Notes under the pieces: generated by a model
Told to the model about the DNA's origin: nothing
Seen by the model: only the letters and a program-made list of their open reading frames with translations
Databases searched by the model: none
Made by a program: the position numbers and the translations under genes
Shown: positions 58,162 through 64,000 of the stretch, one piece after another
How positions within the stretch are numbered: position 1 is the stretch's first letter
Layout of the letters: every line of letters begins with the position of its first letter
Origin: Rosa chinensis
Taxonomy: Eukaryota > Streptophyta > Magnoliopsida > Rosales > Rosaceae
Assembly (NCBI RefSeq): GCF_002994745.2
Contig: NC_037091.1
Location: forward strand, 56,157,612-56,221,611
Length of the DNA: 64,000 nucleotides
Reading direction: 5' to 3'

Positions 58162-58900
58162 ACAAGCCTATCAATCACTAATTAGTAGTGATTGGCAATA
58201 ATCACTCAACATCTATTTACATGGTTTTACAACATAACTGACTGAAAGTTGAGTTGTAGATATCAATGATGTGGATGACTCACTCAGATTGAATCTAAAC
58301 CCATTTACGGAAGTGTCGTTTTCGGTGAGAAGTTGAACGAGAGGTCATTTATGAGAAGATTTCAAATGCTTGTGTTTTTCTGTTTTTGGTAACCCGCCTA
58401 CATATTTATGAGGCAATGACTAGTGTGTAGTTGGGGAATATATAGTAGCCCATAAAACAAGCTAAAGTTGCTGAAGTTTGCAGAAGCACATAACAGCAAG
58501 GCGCAAACAAGGGACAAAACCCAGTACGTACCTACTTGTTTGTTATGCATTTCTTGAACGGCAACTACCTCTTCTTTCTTTTCAGCACCCAACTCTTAAT
58601 TACAGGAATGGAAGTGCATTGAACATCCACAAACTTCAGCGTTCTTCTTTAAAAAAAAATTTAAAAAACGGTGTGCTTGAGTTTTTTAGGAGATCCACGG
58701 TTTAGATTTCGTTGACTTGTTTGTTTTGCTTGTTTATTCTGGAGGTTTTGGTTAGGTCCCCCTTCATTGTCATTCGCATTTTTTTGACTTAATAAATTGG
58801 AGTGTGAGAGAGGTTGCTCCTCTGCTATCACTCATTGCATCAAAAAAAAAAAAAACAAAGGAGAAAAATCTAACCAAGATTCTTTTACAGAGAGCTGACT
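58162..58900 (+). other. Promoter and leader region of KCR copy 3
   Basis: No gene recognised. An A-rich run at 58841-58857 precedes the ATG at 58901. Confidence 0.4.
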
Positions 58901-61900
58901 ATGGCAATGGAATTGCAAGAAGGTTTCATTGTAGCAGCAAGTTGCATAGGCTTCATCACTGTTTGTAAAGCTTTCATCAGCTTTGTGAGATGGGTATGGG
59001 TCATGTTTCTGAGATCCCCAAAGAATCTCAAGGACTATGGCTCTTGGGCTATCGTCACCGGCTCTGCTCAAGGAATTGGCAAAGTGCTTGCCTTGGAGTT
59101 GGCTTCGAAGGGTCTAAACCTTGTCCTGATTTATAAAAACCATTCAGCGCTCGAAGCTACCTCCAATGAAATACATGAAGAATTTGGTGGAAGAGTCGAG
59201 ATTAAGAACATGGTGATCGACTTGGCCAAATTGAGCGGCGAGAAAATAGCTAATGCCATAGAGGAAGGGATAAGAGGACTAGATGTTGGTGTTTTGATTA
59301 ACAATGCAGGGATAGGTTACCCTTATGCCAGGTTTTTTCATGAGGTTGATTTGGAACTCATGGAGAATATTATTAAGGTGAACTTGGGAGCAGTAACTTG
59401 GGTGACTAGAGTAGTGCTTCCAGGAATGCTCAAGAAGAAGAAAGGAGCAATTCTCAATATTAGTTCCAATTCAACTCAGCTCCCTTCTTTTCCTCTATAT
59501 ACTCTTTATTCTACAACCAAGCGTGAGTTTTCTGAACTATCATTTAATTTGTTTCATGCATATTTTCCTTCTTGGAATTAAAAATCTCTTAACTGCATCA
59601 ACATGTACTCTACTACTTCCCTCCATCCCTTGAATCACATTAGAGGTCTTAAACGATTTTGGTTTTGTTCTTAGATTCTCAAGTATCTCGCCGATCTATG
59701 GTACAATTTTCTTGTCAACGTGTTTCAGAGAAGCTGTTAATGACATAATTCAAGTCTTAATTAGGCAAAACAACACCTATTTACAATGGATATGGTTTCA
59801 GTCCTAGACTATTTAGGGTTCAAGAAGCTTACCAGCACTAGATCTGGACTTTTTAGAGCTACTACGTGTCCCGGGAAGGCGTATAAATATGCCTGAAAGA
59901 TGGAATAAAATATTGTTTGTATCATCCAAAAGCATAAGAAGACATGGAAGTCGAGAAGGAGCTCTTTCAATGTGGGTATAGTAATTTTTAGTGTAAAATG
60001 CTGAAACACAGCTCGACGATAAGTTGAGTTTTACACGATACTAGGCCTAATATGCTGCTAGGTCATAGAAAACATGGGTGGTATTATTCATCTCCTCGCA
60101 ATCTTTGAAACGATGTATCACATCTTCAAAACTTAAAACAGAGATAGCATCACAGCTAGAAGTTGTGAATGAATAATTTCCAAGTAATCCCCAATTCCAG
60201 GCACTTTTCTTCCCTGCGTTTTAGAGTAGGATTCTCGCATGGTTAGAGTAGCCTTCTTATCCCAAGCGTCGGTGTCTCGGTGATCTACTTTGGGTGAAGC
60301 TAAGCATTCTGTAAAATAGGGACTTAAAATGTGTTACAAACTAACAAGATCTAAGAAATATATCAATCTCTCTTTCCCTTCTCAGATGGCCGGGAACCTA
60401 ATTAGTATTATCTAGTTTATTACGTGCGGAAACATTACATATGTATCACAAGATGCATTAGTTATATAGCCTTTTGAATTTTGATTATGAGTTAATGAGT
60501 TATGAACTTGTGAAACAGGTACATTTCCATGTTCTCAAGATGCATTAGTTTGGAATACAAGCAGCAGGGAATTGACATTCAGTGTCAGGTTCTCGTTATC
60601 CACCTTAGTATTCTTTTTCTTTCTTTTCTCGGGTTAGTATCACATATGATACACCTAAAATAGGTGTAATAATTTAACCCTGCAATTACAAATATTAGTC
60701 AATCGTAGTATAGGAAAGAAGGGGTCTCCCGCAGAGTATGCAAATCTAGACTAAAAAACAGACAAAACACTAAAACTGACCTATAATAAAGACGAAATTA
60801 AAAACCCTATCTAGACTCAACTAAAAATTATGAAAATTTTCAGACACGAACTAGACACGCTAAGAACGACTCACACAAAATTTCAGGGGAATCGGAATTG
60901 ATTTACTATACTAAATAAAATAAAGAAAACGGAAAACAGAAAGTGACGAAAATAAAGAATTGTTTTGGGTTTTTAAAATAGATGAGATAAACAATAGCTA
61001 GGAACAACCATACACTACTAGACCATGTTTCACCTAAGATTTGTTAACCGATATGCTCCTTTTCAATTGAATGTCTTTACTCAAGCTAAGCCAATGATGT
61101 GTTGAACTTAACCTATTAACCTTTCATACTTGATATGTTAAGAGAATGATGTCTTCAACTTAACCTAGCTTCTAACATGGAACCTAGAGTGATGTTCTCG
61201 CACAGTTGAGTCATTAAGAACAAAAAGGTTGTGAATAAAGCTAGGCAATTTCGGTATTGATGTTGTCCTAATTTACCTAGATACTAATTCATATGAATGG
61301 GTCTCAAGTCACTCATGTGCTACTCTAGATAACATGCTTGACATGATGATCTAAACATGAAATCATAGCAATAAAATCCTAATATGCTTACTACGTTTGC
61401 AACCATAATAAACGAAACCAAAATTTATCAATGAGAAACCAATGAATTAACAAACATTCAATATCCAAGAAACTATAAAATTAACACCAAAAACCTATTA
61501 GCAATACATAAAAGAAATAAAATAAAACATAAAAAGAGAGGGAGGAGAGAATGGCGGCAATGGACTGATGTTGTGCGTCCAAAGATGTCTCCAATGATGC
61601 CCTAGACTCTTTTTTATATAACTGTGTCAAGACTTCTTCTCCTCCAAGAACTAAGGAATTTAATCTCTAATTAAAGGACTTTTAATTCTTATTCCCTTAT
61701 AGCTCTAGGAGACAAATTTTCCTTGTTTGGACTCAGATTCGCGTGCAGTCTGACTTCCTTGTACTAAATCGGTCATAACTTCTTCTAGAAAAATCATATT
61801 TCTTTGGAAACTAGATATCCGAGGCTTTCCGTCAATATAAAGAACATTATCTGGATCGTCCTGAGCTGCTCTCAATACTATGTCGAAGTTGACTGATCTG

Positions 61901-62677
61901 CACAGACAGATTTGCTGATTTTGGCTTTCAATCCCTCTTTTGCTTCTTTTCTTCTTCTTTGCTCTAAAATACCTACAAAACATATAAACAAAGTAAATAA
62001 CTAGAAAATATCAAGAACTAACAATGAAAATATAAAGGAATTTGATATAAATAATATATAATTACGCTCCTATCACTATACTACTAGATAAAGATCCAAA
62101 TTCAATTCCTCCAACCCCGGAACCCCAAATTCTCTGTTTCCCTATCTATTTCTGTGTCTGTCGATCACTCCAATAATCAACTTGCTAGATACACCATGAT
62201 ACTACACTGATTTTTGGTTGGAAAGTATGAACTCAGGACCTCAAGCTCTAATACCGTACCAATATACCATGCTCAAAGTATCTGCCACTATAAAATTCTT
62301 GACAGTGTAACATATCAAAAGAAGTTTATCTCTGCTGCTACTTCTTATAGATGATATTAATCCACCTGCGTTCATCTTCTCAACTAATGCAGATTCCTTT
62401 TTTCGTGGCAACGAGTTTGACAAAACATTTGAGGGGACTTTCCTGGTTTATGGCATCACCAGAGAAATTTAGCAAAGCAAGCGTTCGCTGGATTGGTTAT
62501 GAGCCTGTGTGTAACCCCTACTGGTGGCACTCTGTGCAGTGGTTCATATTACGTGTGGCCTCACCGGATGTGTTATTGAATGCCATCATTTACTGGATCT
62601 GCATTCGGGTCAGAAAGAGAGGCCAAATGAAGGAGGCACAGAGCAAGAAGATGCATCAACAGGAAAATGCATTGTGA
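58901..62677 (+). pseudogene. KCR: KCR copy 3, three exons, frame lost at the exon 1 border unless a GC donor is used
   Basis: Exon 1 starts MAMELQEGFIVAAS at 58901. It has TGSAQGIG at 53-60, NNAG at 134-137, Tyr 203 and Lys 207 (YSTTK). Exon 2 is 60519-60588 and exon 3 is 62393-62677 (IPFFVATSLTKHL to QQENAL). Copy 2 ends exon 1 with AAAGC/GTGAGT; copy 3 has AAGC/GTGAGT, one base short. With the normal GT donor (exon end 59522) exons 2 and 3 are out of frame and a stop follows early in exon 3. If splicing used the GC two bases earlier (exon end 59520), the frame is restored to 324 aa with one residue fewer. The Arg that contacts the NADPH phosphate in copies 1 and 2 is a Lys here (LIYKN). 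An LTR-like insertion lies in intron 2. It may be a dying gene or one saved by a GC-AG intron. Confidence 0.75.
60647..62075. mobile_element. Probable solo LTR in intron 2 of KCR copy 3
   Basis: It begins TGATACACCTAAAATAGG and ends ACGCTCCTATCA. Near the left end, AATTTAACCCTGCAA and the following block match the inverse of the solo LTR at 11485-13323, so it lies in the other orientation. The flanks ACATA and CTATA agree at only three of five bases, so the limits are less certain than for the others. Confidence 0.6.
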
Positions 62678-62949
62678 AGTGTACAAGTATTTGATCATAT
62701 ATGTTTTACTGAGGTTGGCTTTATCATAAAGGAGTATAATGTATCTCCCATCTTCTTTTTCCTTTGGGTACATTTTAGATGAGAAATTGAACTAATGAAG
62801 AGCTAGCTACTGGATTCAATCTATATCAAAGCCTCAAAGGTGGTTGGATTCAGGCTCCTCGATCACCAATAGTTAATCTGATGGCTTGGGTGTGTATTGT
62901 GTCACAATCCTGTTAGTATTTGGAATTATTCAGGTGATGAGCCAATATT

Positions 62950-63057
62950 CTAGCTATAACTCGGTCGAAGCATGTACGTTTCCTGATGCTATCATTTTTT
63001 GGATGTGCAAAGGGGATCAGTAAGAGAGGCCAAAATGAGGAGTCACATTAGATGCCC
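62950..63057 (+). pseudogene. KCR exon-3 relic
   Basis: CCTGATGCTATCATTTTTTGG, then a WMCKG-like stretch, and AAGAGAGGCCAAAATGAGGAG, copy the end of exon 3 of KCR copy 3 (IIYWICIRV, KRGQMKEA), with indels. It is probably the last trace of a fourth tandem copy, or a small duplication of the exon end. Confidence 0.6.
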
Positions 63058-63228
63058 TGTTAACAGGTGAATCTCCATACGATGATTGCATTTAATCGAT
63101 GCAGTAATTCTACCCATCTTGTCTCAAACATTAAAATCATGAGGGCATTATAGTGGTATACATAAGACCAATGTAATATGGGTAAAACATATATGTAAGT
63201 ATATTATTCGGAGGGAAAATACTTCATT

Positions 63229-63364
63229 ACATTAGTGCACCGATACATCAAGTAGACTATGTTCAATACAGAGGTAGACTAGCTCGGTACAAGGGTAGAC
63301 TAACTCCATGCACGTCTACCTCTGTATTGAACTTAGTCTACTTAATGTATCGATACATTAATGT
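63229..63364. repeat. Inverted repeat with 51-base arms
   Basis: 63229-63279 pairs with 63314-63364 at roughly 88-90 percent by eye (shared core AAGTAGACTA, GTTCAATACAGAGGTAGAC). The loop is 34 bases. It looks like a small MITE. Confidence 0.8.
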
Positions 63365-63881
63365 ATTGGAGATGATCCATATTCGGAGAAGTTTATTTTA
63401 TAGATAATCTGGTAAGAAAGTTGTTGAAACTTAAAATAAATCATTTTGACAAGTTCCGGAAAATGGGAGTATTTATTTAGGAATACATATTTACAAGTAC
63501 AATATACTATCTTTTAATTGGCATCCGAGCAACTGTATTACCAGAATACAGGACAAGATTGAAGCACCACACTATAGTTTTTCGGTTTTTCTTTTGTTAA
63601 AGTGCCACCTCTAGCGTCACTAACAAGTATCAACAACCTCCTAGCAAGTAGCTAGCTAGTTCTTCAATGATTAAATTCCTAAATGCAAAACGAACCACTC
63701 AACTCTCAACACAATTACAAACCACGCTTTGGTTTCTAAACGAAACAATCAGCCTCTTAATTACACAATAATGAAATGAAAGGAGTCCTTTCTACAGGCG
63801 CTATTTTCTTACTCAGAATATTCTACTTCAGTTTTTAATAAAAACTTGTGCTTTGCTGCACACTAAAGAAAGAAATTTGTA

Positions 63882-63990
63882 TTCCATTGACCAATGTGAA
63901 TCAGTTATCAATCAGCTGCACACTAAAGAAAGAAATTTGTATTTAAGCCCCTGCAGCTGATTGATAACTGATTCATATTGGTCAATGGAA
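63882..63990. repeat. Near-perfect inverted repeat with 39-base arms, overlapping a direct repeat
   Basis: 63882-63920 pairs with 63952-63990 with one mismatch (core TCAGTTATCAATCAGCTGCA), with a 31-base loop. The string GCTGCACACTAAAGAAAGAA and nine more bases occur at 63855-63883 and again at 63915-63943, 60 bases apart. The structure may continue past the window edge. Confidence 0.85.
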
Positions 63991-64000
63991 CCACAAAACT

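Larger units (their letters stand above)
62678..64000. other. Intergenic beyond the KCR array
   Basis: It contains a KCR exon-3 relic (62950-63057) and two strong hairpins (63229-63364 and 63882-63990). No complete gene was seen to the window edge. Confidence 0.5.

Noticed and set aside
1..64000. CRISPR arrays, operons or bacterial insertion sequences
   Set aside because: The repeats are plant transposon ends, LTRs and microsatellites. Genes have spliceosomal introns.

Overview
This is a plant nuclear window, AT-rich, with short genes separated by long repeat-filled spacers. GT-AG introns, a plant-type seven-transmembrane RGS1 gene, a RIN4/NOI-domain gene and plant transposon families point to a eudicot. 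The repeat style suggests Rosaceae, but that is only an inference. No prokaryotic, organellar or CRISPR features were seen.

Host genes. A possible terminal exon lies at 631-708 (+). A degenerate or partial Ulp1-type (C48) cysteine protease locus lies at 1541-3687 (-). A three-exon NOI/RIN4-like gene sits at 27997-28713 (+), and an intact 11-exon RGS1 gene (475 aa) at 30022-33665 (+). A tandem array of three very-long-chain 3-oxoacyl-CoA reductase (KCR) genes follows, all on +: 34522-36867, 49231-50926 and 58901-62677, with an exon-3 relic at about 62950-63057. Copy 1 has lost an Asn of the NNxG motif. Copy 2 looks intact. Copy 3 has a 1-bp loss exactly at the exon 1/intron 1 boundary, so it is either a pseudogene or depends on a GC-AG intron.

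Mobile DNA. Three Mutator-like elements share one terminal sequence (7502-7943, 9624-~11153, 38728-40403). The third carries a captured piece of the 60S ribosomal protein L35 gene and is nested in a Copia element. Four solo LTRs are seen: 11485-13323, 15502-17845, 51143-51359 and 60647-62075 (the last less certain). There are four Copia-type LTR elements: 15057-19491, 36952-44732, 44929-48688 and 51411-57561. One tRNA-derived SINE lies at 57937-58147, with a 14-bp target duplication. Most boundaries are supported by target-site duplications read directly from the sequence.

The most unusual object is a 5.9-kb non-autonomous CACTA-type transposon at 20085-25980 (TSD GGT). It holds spliceable exon fragments of at least four unrelated host genes, all in one orientation: REV1 (translesion polymerase), OXA1 (mitochondrial insertase), an ERECTA/ERL receptor kinase and an AGO4-type Argonaute. 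The REV1 and OXA1 pieces join in frame if spliced.

How it fits together. The left 27 kb is mostly a transposon graveyard. The central part, 28-34 kb, holds two ordinary intact genes. The right 30 kb is a KCR tandem array pulled apart by LTR retrotransposons, several of which landed close to KCR 3' ends or inside KCR introns.
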